A stretch of 64,000 nt of DNA from Miscanthus floridulus (Eukaryota; Streptophyta; Magnoliopsida; Poales; Poaceae). Positions 1 through 11,046 of the stretch are shown one piece after another (the first letter of the stretch is position 1; each line of letters starts with the position of its first letter). The notes below the pieces were generated by a model. That model ran no database searches and had not been told where the DNA came from. It was given only the letters and a program-made list of their open reading frames with translations. The translations under genes were made by a program, and so were the position numbers. The stretch is taken from assembly GCF_019320115.1 (NCBI RefSeq), contig NC_089595.1, positions 112,856,461 through 112,920,460 of the forward strand. The letters are read 5' to 3'.

Positions 1-672
1 ACACAAGTCAGTGAACAAGTGCACAGCTTACCTGCAGCTGTGAAGATGCTACCTGAATAAAATATTATACCGTTTATTCCACTTAGCTGTTGCAACACAA
101 GTAGGCCAATTCCTAGCTGCGAAAAGTTGTAGCATTGTCATAAACTGACAGTTACAAAATGTGATTACTAATTTGTACCAGATAAGCAGATAAAGCTACA
201 AACTTACAATTAGGGGCATGCGGTATTTCTTTTGGTTCAACTCTTGAAAACGTATTGTACCACTTTTGTTTGCTGATGCTACAGCTATCTGCATAAACCT
301 AAAGTTAATCCCACTGATTCCATAAGAATGAAGTACATAGAGCCATGCGCCAAATCTCCATAAGAGTAGCCAAGTTTTTACATTGGCTCGCCACGCCTAA
401 CACAACCCTCCTCCTTTATCAGGGCTTGGGACCTGGTATGCTGGAACACCATAGGCGCCCCACCATAGCCATGTGCCAAATGTTAAAGAAAATAATAACA
501 CACAAAGTGAAGACTCTTCAAATAAACTGTATTCAGTCAGTCTAAATGAATGAAAGTGTCCACCTTTATATCATTAACTTCTGCAGTGATGTCAGCAGCG
601 AGTCCCCTCAGAACTTGTAGAGAAGTCTCGCAATCATCCATCCTATTCATCATTGCCTACAAATATTTTTTT

Positions 673-730
<58 letters not shown>

Positions 731-2965
731 TTGGAAATTGCAATTTGGCATAATTATTCAGAGTTCGTTATCCAACTTGTGTGTGTATATACCAGCCATC
801 TTGGAGATTCCGGAATGAAGAATAGGCCAGGTATCAACAATAAGCAGGGCAAGGTTCCTACAAGTGTGGAATCACACACTTTATGATAGAACAGAAGGTC
901 CTAAGAACCAAAATATGTGCCTACTACATTTGTACTATCCAAAAAATATGTGTCCAACTTATCAGAGTTGCTGATCGTGCTAGCTAAAATAACAGAGTTG
1001 AAATGCAAACTAAGAGCAGCAGCAGCAGCAGGTTTATTAATCTACCAGGGTTTAGCCACGTTACCTATTAACGCAAGAATCCTCCAAGGAAAAAACAAGC
1101 CAAGCACATATGCAAGCAAGACACCAACGGTTACAGACAACTGTAGAATGAACAACTGCACAGTGAGGTCGGCATAAACAAGCCAAGTGTTTGCCTCATG
1201 AAAAGATAAGACGCTTTTGGGTATGAACAAACCGGGTTCACAGCGCCAAGAGCTCCTCTCATGTTCGGAGGAGATACCTCTGCTACGTATACTGGTACCT
1301 GGTGGCACAAAATTCACAGACCAAAATTAGCTGATATAACCAGTCCATGCTTCCATTGCTCTTCTGCCAATAAAAATAAACTTCATAGGGATGGATCACT
1401 TTGTCTAAAAAATGCTGACATATCAGTTGATCTTTTTTAAAGTGAAGTAGGACAGGTTAAAAAGCACAAGTACTCATACTCTCAAGGCATAACCAGGCAT
1501 GGAGTTTTATTATACATACCACATAGGAAATGACACCGACACCAAATCCTTCAAGCAATCTTCCCATGTACAGAAACGAAGTGTCCTGCAGAGCAGAGCA
1601 GCCATCAAAGCCGATGTTGTCATTTGTGAAGCAATGAGTGAAAATAAACTGACACATGTATCGCCATACTTTTGCGAAGGAGATTGCAAGCCAGCCCATG
1701 ATGTTCGGAACCGCTGCAATCATCAGTGACTGCGAAACAGTTACCAAGCTAGTTAGCCTAAAAGATCACACGCTATTTGGCTGGAGCATTTTTCACGGCG
1801 TGATCCGATGACATCATGAAGTGATAGCAGGGTAACCGATCCCAAGATTCAGTAAATCCATCACCGCCGATCTGGTCGTTAACTGATTAGGTTTCCCGTT
1901 ACCACGGATGACGGATGAATGAATAAAAAAAAGAAGAAGAAGCATGTAATCGTTTTCTTATGAGGGGCCAAAAAAGTACGTCAACTTTGATTCCCTTCCC
2001 TTGATATGCGCGTTACCTTTACGCAACCAAACAGCACTTTACCCTACTCTAGTTTTTTTTCTTGTTGAGGGGATTTAGAGCCTGTTTGGATACACGGGGC
2101 TAGTTACTAGTTGGGGCTAAAAATTAGCCAAATTAGCTATAGGGCCTGCTCGGATGCACATGGCTAGTTAGTAGCCGGACTAAGGGCATGTTTGGATACC
2201 AGAGCTAATTGTGAGCTAGCTAAAAATTAGCTAAAATTAGCTTTAGTGCATCCAAACGGGAGAGCTAATAGGTGGGCTATTTTTTTAGCCAAGTGTTCAA
2301 CTAGAGTGTTTGGATCCAGGAGCTAATAATTAGCCCACGTTTTCGGATACCAACTAGAAAGCCTAAGTGTGGGCTAATCTTGGGTTAATAAGAGCTAATG
2401 AGGGCTAACTGGTGGTTAGAGTCCATTAACCCTTATTAGCCCATAATTAGCTCATGTTTAATCTATTTTTACAAGGTGGGCTAATTTTTAGCCCTAGGAT
2501 CCAAACAGGCTTGCAGAGCTCATTTTAGCTCAGCTAGTAATTAGCCATATGTATCCAAATGTGCCCTAAAAATCAGCTCACATTGGTTGTGGTTGGCTAG
2601 GTATTTGGATAATAAGGACATGTTTGGATCCAAGAGATAAATTCTAGCTAGCTAAAATTAGCTCTAGTGCATCCAAACAGAAGAGCTAATAGGTATGCTA
2701 ATTTTTTTGCCACATGCTCAACTACTAGTTAGCCAATTAGCTAGACAACCATAGCTAATTTGAGCTAATTTTTAGCCCTGCTAATTATAAACCATGTGTA
2801 TCCAAATAGACCCTAGTTGAAGACTTGGCTAAAAAACTAGCATATCTATTAGGCTTCTTGTTTGGATGTTTAGATGCACTAGAGCTAATTTTAGCTGATT
2901 TTTAGCGAGCTATCAATTAGCCCTTGTATTCAGACATGCCCTTAGTCTACACTCTGAAAGTCATC

Positions 2966-3022
<57 letters not shown>

Positions 3023-3628
3023 AAAAAGGCACGAGCAGCATAGACCATGAAACAGTCTGTGAACAAGTCGTAGAAAAATGAAGAAAAGGAGTAGTGGAGC
3101 AGAGTTTCTCACCCCTCTGCGGCCAATGTACTTGGCCATCTGGCCGCTGGCGATCGCCCCGACCATGGCGCCCACGTTGGACAGCGAGCCGAACGCCGAG
3201 AACTGCGGAGGGCGACGGAGCTCAAATTCGTTTTGAAATGAGACAAGAAGAAAACGTCGAGCCGAGCGTGAAGACAGAGTGTGTGTGTGTGTGCGCGCGC
3301 GCGCGCGCGAGCAGACGTAGAAGCTGCAGCCAGGACGTACCTCGGAGATGGAGAGGTTGAGGTCCCGGATGACGCCGTCCTGCGTCGGCGAGGAGTACCC
3401 GTTGGTGAAGCCGAACTGGATGGGGCCGAGCGCGACGATGAGCGTGCAGAGCAAGGCGGAGACGTGGGACTCCCGCGGGACGGCCATGGAGGAGGTGCCG
3501 GCGGCGTTGAGGCTGGACTGGTGCGACCCCATCCCCATCAGGTACCAGCTCCCGCTGTTGGGCAGCAGCGGCTTCTGCAGCGCGCCGTCGTGGTCGCTGC
3601 CGCTCTCGGACGCCATGTTGCTCGCCAT
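1..3628 (-). CDS. ERD6-like monosaccharide transporter, copy 1 (5' ten exons; continues beyond left edge)
   Basis: Major-facilitator sugar/H+ transporter of the plant ERD6-like group, which mostly act at the vacuolar membrane exporting hexoses. I read ten exons on the minus strand: 3628-3341, 3202-3113, 1729-1670, 1585-1520, 1298-1233, 1140-1065, 857-793, 656-564, 288-208 and 116-32. All have GT-AG borders and every phase matches the complete paralog at 6743-11046. The start is the first ATG in good context (3628); a second in-frame ATG lies at 3616. Visible features: an N-terminal LQKPLL motif (LXXXLL, the vacuolar sorting signal known in Arabidopsis ESL1), [10 protein letters not shown] after TM4, PESPRWL ending the 65-nt exon 7, and [10 protein letters not shown] in the last exon seen. 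No stops or frameshifts in the visible 970 coding bases. Introns 2 and 7 are invaded by MITEs and homopolymers, so expression should be checked. The C-terminal half is outside the window. Confidence 0.9.
675..728. repeat. 54-bp poly-G tract in intron 7 of transporter copy 1
   Basis: Uninterrupted G run on the plus strand, read as poly-C by the gene. It ends 18 nt before the splice acceptor of exon 8 (exon starts at 656). The equivalent intron of copy 2 (8883-8970) has no such tract. Confidence 0.95.
2076..2945. mobile_element. Nested Tourist/PIF-Harbinger-like MITE cluster in intron 2 of copy 1
   Basis: A run of about 870 bp made of repeated terminal motifs such as gggcatgtttggatac and its inverse gtatccaaatgtgccc, with internal gagctaatttttagc units in both orientations. 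One inner element can be delimited at about 2186-2565 with TAA on both sides, the trinucleotide target duplication expected of PIF/Harbinger elements. Other ends lie near 2078, 2146, 2625, 2815 and 2940, so several copies are nested. No transposase is encoded. Assignment to Tourist rather than hAT rests on the TAA duplication and is moderately sure. Confidence 0.7.
2968..3027. repeat. Poly-C (45) plus poly-A (15) tract in intron 2 of copy 1
   Basis: 45 C residues (2968-3012) directly followed by 15 A residues (3013-3027), about 25 bp beyond the right end of the MITE cluster and 85 bp inside the donor side of intron 2. It resembles the tract at 675-728 in having a G/C homopolymer abut an A/T homopolymer. 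Confidence 0.95.
3279..3309. repeat. (GT)n(GC)n microsatellite in intron 1 of copy 1
   Basis: About 7 GT units run directly into about 8 GC units: an alternating purine-pyrimidine stretch of 31 bp between exon 1 (ends 3341) and exon 2 (starts 3202). Likely length-variable; able in principle to form left-handed DNA. Confidence 0.9.
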
Positions 3629-4285
3629 GGCGCCCGCGCTCGCCGCCCAGCTCGCGGCGAGATTTGATTTGTTTCGTTTTCTCCGGGTGGGGTTGGATGG
3701 AGGGAGAAGCAGGTGGGAGGAGGACAACGCGAATGAATGCCAGGCCCCAGGGGAGGAGACGATGGTGAGATTTGATTTTTTTTTCTTCGTTTTCGTTCCG
3801 TACCGTTGAAGTAGGGCTGTCGAGTCGTCGTCGTGCCAGGCAGGTCTCGCCGGGGTCCAACCCGTCAGAGACACAGAAGTGCCTCCTCTTTTTCTGAGCT
3901 GACCTGGACATGACTTCCAGCTCATCATCCACGCACATGTCTGTGAGCCCGTGTTGTTTTGCCGTTTCTCGATACTGTCATACCGACAAATTACTGTCTT
4001 TGAGCAACACTGTAGTGTCCCATACATCCTAAGTTTTTTTTATTATTTTGGGCAAAGCTAAGTCACTTTCAGGAATACGATTTGATTTTAAATAAAGACC
4101 ATTTCTCTATTTTTGTTGGACGTGCGGTGCCCGGCCGTTCGACGGAATATTCCATCGGACGGCCGTTCCTGCGCGTGCTTGCACAACCTGTCCGCGTCCG
4201 CAAATTCGCTTTGCCCGTGTGCGCATCGCGCCGTCGTCGAGTCCATACCACTCGCTCGCAATCCGTCATGTCCGCCTTGATTTGA
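3629..4285. other. Upstream region of transporter copy 1
   Basis: Proximal promoter and leader of copy 1 should lie here, reading toward lower coordinates. The first 200 bp are CT-rich on the plus strand (GA-rich leader on the gene strand). I see no convincing TATA box and no other gene. Confidence 0.4.
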
Positions 4286-4550
4286 CCCGCCCCCATTTAG
4301 AATATGCTGTTGCAACATATATGTAAAACATATACAACATCCAAATCAAAACGCTTGCAGTATACGTTTGGAATAGATGAAACGTTTTGAACAAACTCTT
4401 GCACATGTCTCTGGAACACTTGCAACAAAATGCAACATGTGCAACATCTCCCGGTCTACTTTTTGCAACATCCATATGAAATAACTGCAACATACCTCTG
4501 AAGCGTTAGAAACACTTAAAACATATATTTGCAACATAGAGAAGGGGAGC
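4286..4550. repeat. Dispersed repeat with reiterated gcaacat/aaacat motif
   Basis: Phrases such as gcaacatatatg, tgcaacatccatatgaaa and gcaacatacctctgaa recur every 30-50 bp. The same vocabulary appears at 12740-13110 upstream of transporter copy 2. GC-rich, low-complexity DNA (4560-4900, many gagcaccac units) follows here, and GC-rich DNA flanks the second copy. It looks like one non-coding repeat family of unknown superfamily; I see no terminal inverted repeats. Confidence 0.5.
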
Positions 4551-5327
4551 GCCTGTGCCGGTTAATTCCGACCGCCGGGGTGGGAACCGGTGGCGAGTGG
4601 CGGCGCGCAAGCACCACTAGCATCTAGCACCAGCGGGGCGCGCGAGCACCACCGCCACCAGCACCGGGCTTAGGTCGGTCGGGCAGGCGGCGCGCACGAC
4701 AGGCCGAGCGAGCACCACTAGCACCAGCGCGCATGACGAGAGGGGGCGAGAGGGGCGCGCGACGGGGCGTGAGCGAGCGGCAGCGGATGGGGTGCGCATC
4801 AGCAGCGAGGGGAGTGCGTGTCCACGTCCAGGACAAGGAGGCACCGCAAGGCGTTGCGACAAGGGAGAAGGAAGTGGAAAGGATAAGGATGTGTGACTTT
4901 TTTTAATAAACTCATGAGCAAAATGAACGGCGGGATAAATGCGCAAGCAATGAGGCGGTGGGACTGCAGAGCGTCCGACGATTTGCTCGTGTCGGACATA
5001 AGACGTGTGTCATTACTTTTTTTTTCTGTCCGTCCTCGTGTTTCTCGTGGTCGCGGAGGGTACACCTAATGAAGGAAAGAAAGAAAGAAAAAAAACTCCC
5101 TCTCTCTGACGGAAGACAGGCGTTGTTGCATGCTGGAACGGAAGTCCAAAGCCTCCAAGGAACGTGTTGCATGTGTGCGACGGCGACGCGATCCAAATTT
5201 GATCGACATGACCCACAGGTCTTCTTTGGTTTTTGCTTCATTTACTTTGCTGTTAGTCTGTCAGCTGGTGCCGTTTGCATGGCATGTATATGTGCGCCAC
5301 TTGATAGTGAAATTTGGTAACCCCATT
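4551..5327. other. Intergenic, GC-rich then mixed; no gene recognised
   Basis: 4560-4850 is GC-rich with repeated gcgagcaccac-type units. 4880-5320 has short poly-A/T and GAAA repeats. Open frames here are Arg/Ala/Pro-rich composition artefacts with no recognisable domain. Confidence 0.5.
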
Positions 5328-5450
5328 TAGGGTCTGTTCGTTTAACCTAGAACCAAGAGGATTGAGAGAGACTGAATCCTCTATAAATCAAAATCTTCCT
5401 CGACCCTCTCCAATCCCTTTTATTCTAATAACAATTAAACCAGGCCTTAC
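5328..5450. mobile_element. MITE-like insertion
   Basis: About 120 bp beginning tagggtctgttcgttt and ending attaaaccaggcctta; the ends are imperfect inverted repeats of the type seen in many grass DNA-transposon MITEs. No coding capacity. The target duplication is unclear. Confidence 0.45.
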
Positions 5451-5960
5451 GGTTGCAAGTCATAAATCCCTATCCAACACAAGAATTCCAAAGAAGACAG
5501 AGACCTAAAAAATTCTCTCTCTTTTTTTTTCCTGGAGATAGGTTAGCTGCCCGTCCATGTGTTACTCCTTTTATTATCTTTTATAAGACATGATTTAAGA
5601 TGGCATGATCTTCCAACATACGTTTTAACTATTTATTATTTTATTTCTAATTTTTTATATTTATAAATTTATGATAGTTGAATAGTATATTTAATTACAA
5701 ATCTAACATTATCAAGTTTTTTTTAGAAAAGAGAATATATTAATATTCCAGCTTCTGCATCGACCAATGCATATAGCTGTTGCTTATTACAACACAAGCA
5801 CTGCAATCCACGTAATCTCAAACACAAAGTTTTGATCTAAAGAAAAAAATAGAGAAGTTTCCAAACTCGACATCTAGAGAGTAATTCTATTACTAAATCT
5901 CAACCGTATCAAGTTTGTATTATATGTAATAATTAAAAATTGTAGCCAAGTTATTGGTCA
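5451..5960. other. AT-rich intergenic DNA
   Basis: AT-rich, with runs of T and A and no gene, RNA or recognisable element. It is the target region of the LINE insertion that follows. Confidence 0.5.
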
Positions 5961-6346
5961 AAGATTTTATTTAGTCGACTGGTGGGAGTCGATCTTGCTT
6001 CTAATCCCAAAAGAGAAGAGGCGTGGTTTCATTGGAATGGTAATCTATACCATGTGGAATTTGTGGAAAGAACGCAACGGAAGAATCTTCGACAAGAAGT
6101 CCTCCACAGCCATTCAAGTGGCCGAGCGCACCAAGGAAGACATAGAACAATATAGAAGGGCTTTTGCAACTGGGCACTATTAGATCACGTTTCGAGCCAG
6201 GGATTCACCTCACTCTAGAAGCTATAACACTTTGGCGTTTTGGGGGCATTGGTTTGGCCTTAGAACCACTCTGTACATAAACTTTCTTTCTCCTTAATGA
6301 ATGGGCAGAGCTCCTGCCGTTTCCTTTCAAAAAAAGATTTTATTTA
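5961..6346 (+). mobile_element. 5'-truncated LINE (L1-type non-LTR retrotransposon) with target-site duplication
   Basis: A 360-bp insertion (5974-6333) flanked by the same 13-bp word aagattttattta at 5961-5973 and 6334-6346. The reading frame 5995-6183 encodes the C-terminal tail typical of plant LINE reverse-transcriptase polyproteins (TMWNLWKERNGRIF), followed by a short 3' UTR ending in an A run. Only the very end of ORF2 is present, as expected from incomplete target-primed reverse transcription. It lies about 400 bp downstream of the stop codon of transporter copy 2. Confidence 0.88.
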
Positions 6347-6742
6347 AAGTTTAAATCTTTAATATATGTGTGTGTGCCTTGTAATAAAAGAAAATAGAGG
6401 GAGTAAAATAGAGAAGGAGGTCTCAACAAACTTGATTCGAAAGCTGGGATTGGTCAGTTAGCGCCCAAGCATCCATTTTTACATATACTTTGACAATGTA
6501 CTGTTGATCTAGCATCGGTGAAGGCAAGAAGAGAGCAATATGATAAGAGTCACTGCTCCAGCATTTACATGTCAAATATTTTTCACAGCATACTGTCGTA
6601 TCAACAGAAAGAATTCGTGACCTTCACCTAGGAGAATTTGTGTACGTTGAGAATACATGCCCAAAATTTCCTGTTGAACAGATACCAACCGTTGCCTTCT
6701 AAAAGAAAAACTCGAAGAATCTTTGCAACTGATGCTCAATGC

Positions 6743-9700
6743 TCAACGAAACGAAAATTGTATCTCCTCTAGCGTTCTTCCCTTCGTCTCCGGCACCCAA
6801 AGGATGACAAAAACGAGGGTGAAGGCGCTCACAACCATGTACGAGAGGAAAGTGCCTGCCCAAAAAAAATGCATCAGGTTCCATGGTTCATAATCCTATC
6901 CTAGTTAGAGTTGAAACACAAAAAAGGTGTGGTGTGGACCTCCAACACTCCAGGTGAGCATCAAGTTCGTCGTCATTGTTATGGCAAAGGATGTCAGCCA
7001 GTTGGCCAGTGTCGCGATGCTTCCGCCGAAACTCTTGATGCTAACTGGGAGGATCTGAAAAACACAAAGTTTGAATTATACATTCAGATATCTCTTACAG
7101 TACGTGCCTAAGCTGTAGCTTCAGACTCTTGCTTCTTGCTTATGCAAATAGTTCTCTTCGGTAAGATGCAACCAAGTAGTGTACCTCAGACATCATGAGC
7201 CACGGAATGGCACCCATACCAAACGAGAAGGTAATGACAAAAGCCTGAACATAGTTGCACGACTCATTATTTTGGCACAGAGTCTGCAGTGGTATCCAAT
7301 TTTTCAGAAGAAACATAACTGAGACATACCACGATAGCAACCAAGGAGATCATAGTTAAGATGTAGTACGAGTTAGAATCCTGTGAAATCTTATCCTAGA
7401 AAAAACGAAGCTTAAAAAGGATTAGAGGAAAATTCAGTAGATATTGTACAAAATCTGCATAGTCATGCGTTACCAATATGGTTTACTATTGCAAGGACAG
7501 TTAGTGTCAGTACAATAATTATTATCTTCTCACTGGAATCCTAGCTAAAGAAACATGAACATACCTTGAGAAAAAATATAACAGAAACGGCAAGAAGGCA
7601 TAGAGTCATGCCAGAGGTAGAAATCTGTCATTTGAAGTCAGTGTTAATTCAGAATTACATGAAGCATGCAGGCTAGTTATTTCACAGGGAAGAGAAAGTT
7701 ACAATGAGAAGCATGCGTCGTCCAGCTCTGTCTAACAACCATGTCGTAACTCCAGTAGCAAGGACCTGACAAAAATGCAGTGACCAGCTTAATATAAATT
7801 ACAGATAAATTGTATCAGGTTATAAACTCATCCTAGCTACGCGCACCTGGATAGCTCCAAGTGAACAGGTGGCCAAGTCGCTGTTTGTAACACCTGAAGA
7901 TTTTGGATGTTAATTTGGAACAAAAGTATACTATATTATCGTTGTTGTAAAGCATGGTAAAGGAGCTCAAACTAATACATAGTGCCTATGTATTCAAATA
8001 ATACATAGGGTCTATCAGACGTGGAAATGATCTAAATTTACAAATGCAATGAAATGCCATATTTTAGTGATCAAAGGGAATGATAAACTATATTACAAGG
8101 TAGCTCATTTTATAATCTTTCTTGATCCTACTATGATCTAGGAAGATATTAAGTTTGTGCATTCTAGTGGTTTGAAAATCAGTAGTCTATTATTCTATTC
8201 CTTCATCTGGAAAGCATACTGCCAAACAAACAATGGTATTAAAGGTTGCTTCATTATTGGTTATCAGTAGTCATTATCATTTCAATTAAATTTGCAAGGT
8301 ATCCAAACTATCATGCCTAAAACTTATTAAACCAACTACTATGACCTAAAAAAGTAAAGAAAAGATAAAGACTGCAGCTTACCTGCAGCTTTGAAGATGC
8401 TACTTGCATAAAACAGTACACCGTTGATTCCACTTAGATTTTGCAGTACAAGTAGGCCAATTCCTAGCTGCCAAGTTAATAAATAATCACAATTAGAAAC
8501 TATAGCTGTTGATTTGGCATGGATCAAGCTGACGAAGTTAAGGAAGTTACAAGTAGTGGCGTGCGGTATTTCTTTTGGTTTAATTCTTGAAAACTGATTG
8601 TAGTCCTCTTACTTGATGATGTCACTGCCCTCTGCAAAAGGATCAAACCTAAAGATGATTCTGTTGATTCCATAAGAACGTGGTACATAGATCCATGTGT
8701 CTAATTTAAATAAAATCTTCACAGCTAAACTGGAAATAGATCATATATACTGCATTTAGTCACTCCAGAGAATAATAGAGGTGCTTTGCCTTTATATCAT
8801 TCACTTCTGTCGTGATGTCAGTCTCAAACCCCCTCAGTACTTGTAGGGACGTCTCGCAATCTTCCATCAAATTCATCTTTGCCTAGAGATAAGAGCAAGA
8901 TAAATGGTCGCTAAGATTTCAGTTTGATGCAACAGATCATAATTCAGATCCAGTTTATGCATATATATACCAGCCATCTAGGAGATTCTGGAATGAAGAA
9001 TAGTCCAGGAATCAACACTGTGCAGGGCAAGGCTCCTGTAATTGGCAACCCAGACATTTAGATAAGAAATAATGACACACTTACTAGTCCGCATTTAATA
9101 TCTTCCTAGATAGTATATTTCTAAGTTTAGTCATATTGGGGAAAGCCATTTGCAGTTAGTGATCTTGTGAGCTGAAACATCAGTGGTTAAGTATAAACTG
9201 TAAGCAACAAGAAGAAAAGAAAATTCAGTAATACATAAGTAGTTAGCAAAATTACCGATCACTGCTAGAAGTCTCCAAGGAACAAACATGCCGAGCAAAT
9301 AGGCCAAGAATATGCCAAAGGTCACGGACAACTGTAGGATGAACAATTGCACAATGAATCAAATATAAATAAATCAAGTACTATTTTTTAACAAAAAGAT
9401 AAGATAGTTATGAGGAAGCACACCTGGTTCACAGAACCAAGAGCTCCTCTCATGTTCTGAGGAGATATCTCTGCTATGTATACAGGTACCTGGTAACAAA
9501 TTATCAAGAAATAGTATTGTAATTAGTCCAAACCTCCAAGGTTCTTTTGGCAACAAACAAATTATACATTGGTCATGGTTCACTCTGTCTCCATTTTTTA
9601 CCCCTAAATGTCCCCAAAATATTGGAATCTCGCTCGATATTTTGATCTCTCACTTTTCCAAGCAGCAACTGCACCAGTTTCTTAAGTTTTGAAAGTACAA

Positions 9701-11046
9701 ATATCTTCTGTACAAGAAATAAGCAGGCAACAAATCTTCTTTTACGAACCGTATAGGATATGATGCCGACACCAAACCCTTCGAGCAATCGTCCCATATA
9801 CAGAAATGAGGCATCCTGTAAAACAGAAATCGACAGATGGCAGGCATCAATCTTATGTTTTCAGAAGCAGCAACGGGTGAAAATAAACTCAGGGAACATG
9901 TACTTGTTGAGTACTTTTGCAAAGGAGATCGCAAGCCAACCGATGATATTCGGTATTGCAGCAATCATCAACGACTGCAACCATTTAGCAAAACCGTCAG
10001 ACTAAAATAGTACAGCTCTAGTGCAATTAACTACGACTGAAATGCGGTGATATCTTGAACACCAGACTGAACTTCTATGTACAAAATATCCACACCATTT
10101 CTTGGACACACTAAAACTGCATGATTAATACAGAATATCAACAACAAAGGAAAGTAGGAAACAGACGAACATGAAGAAACCGTGCCAACTCCCAATTTGG
10201 TTAACTGCACAAAAAGAACAGAGTCCACAGGCATTAATCCTTGCAAAATTATTGACTATTTTCAAAATTCCACCTGCTTTTATTTTCTGAAGAAAAAGTC
10301 CTCCCACCTAATTTTTTTGAAAATACCGTATCCTATTTATATTTGGGTTCTTTATCACAGAAAAGGATGTCTTTTGCATTCAAAAAAAGAAAGAAAAGGA
10401 TGTCTTTTCTTGTTGGTTAGTCTAAAGTCTAAACGCAGCCTCCTCTCTGTCGATAAAGAAGTGATGTTGACCCTCCTTCGTCGTCAGCTTACAAGTAACA
10501 AACTGATATTAAAATGGAAGGACAGCTGATAACTACCAAGAAAGAAAGGGGGGTCGAATTCCTCACCCCTTTACGGCCAATGTGCTCGGCCATCTGCCCG
10601 CTGGCGATCGCCCCGACCATGGCGCCGACGTTGGACAGCGAGCCGAACGCCGAGAACTGCAGCACGCGCGGGCGCGGTCAGTACGTATTATTCTCAGGCA
10701 CGATTCTTCAAAAGAAAAAAGAAACAAATCTCAGAGACGTGGATTAGTTTGTTACCTCGGAGATGGAGAGGTTGAGGTCACGAACCATGGCGTCCTGAGT
10801 CGGGGAGGAGAAGCCGCTGGTGAAGCCGAACTGGATGGGCCCGAGCGCGACGATGAGCGTGCAGAGGAAGGCGGAGACGTGGGACTCGCGCAGGACGGCC
10901 ATGGAGGAAGCCCCGGGGGCGACGCTGGACTGCCGCGAGCTCATCCGGTACCAGCTGCCCGTGTGGAGCAGCGGCTTCCGCAGCCCGCCGTCGTGGTCGC
11001 TGCCGCCCTCCTCGCAGGCGCCGCCTCTGTTGCTGCCGCCACCCAT
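6743..11046 (-). CDS. ERD6-like monosaccharide transporter, copy 2 (complete, 17 exons, 498 aa)
   Basis: Twelve-TM MFS sugar transporter of the ERD6-like group, expected at the tonoplast. Exons: 11046-10756, 10656-10567, 9974-9915, 9815-9750, 9489-9424, 9331-9256, 9035-8971, 8882-8790, 8631-8551, 8467-8383, 7893-7847, 7765-7703, 7624-7565, 7395-7330, 7244-7185, 7054-6940 and 6855-6743. They sum to 1497 nt: 498 codons plus TGA. Landmarks: LRKPLL (22-27, LXXXLL vacuolar sorting motif), [10 protein letters not shown] (about 155-164), PESPRWL (232-238), LQNLSGING (about 303-311), LLDRAGRR (350-357) and PETKGRT (483-489), all family signatures. Fifteen introns are GT-AG; intron 8 uses a GC donor (8789-8788). 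Exon lengths equal those of copy 1 except exon 1 (291 versus 288 nt), so the pair is a tandem duplication. The family is recognised with certainty; transport direction and substrate are inferred. Confidence 0.95.

Noticed and set aside
550..886. Plus-strand frames with long Gly runs
   Set aside because: They are translations of the 54-bp poly-G tract in an intron of the opposite-strand gene.
2942..4027. Minus-strand 361-residue open frame
   Set aside because: It reads through introns 1 and 2 of transporter copy 1 and the homopolymer (poly-Gly tail). Only the stretches corresponding to exons 1 and 2 are real coding sequence.
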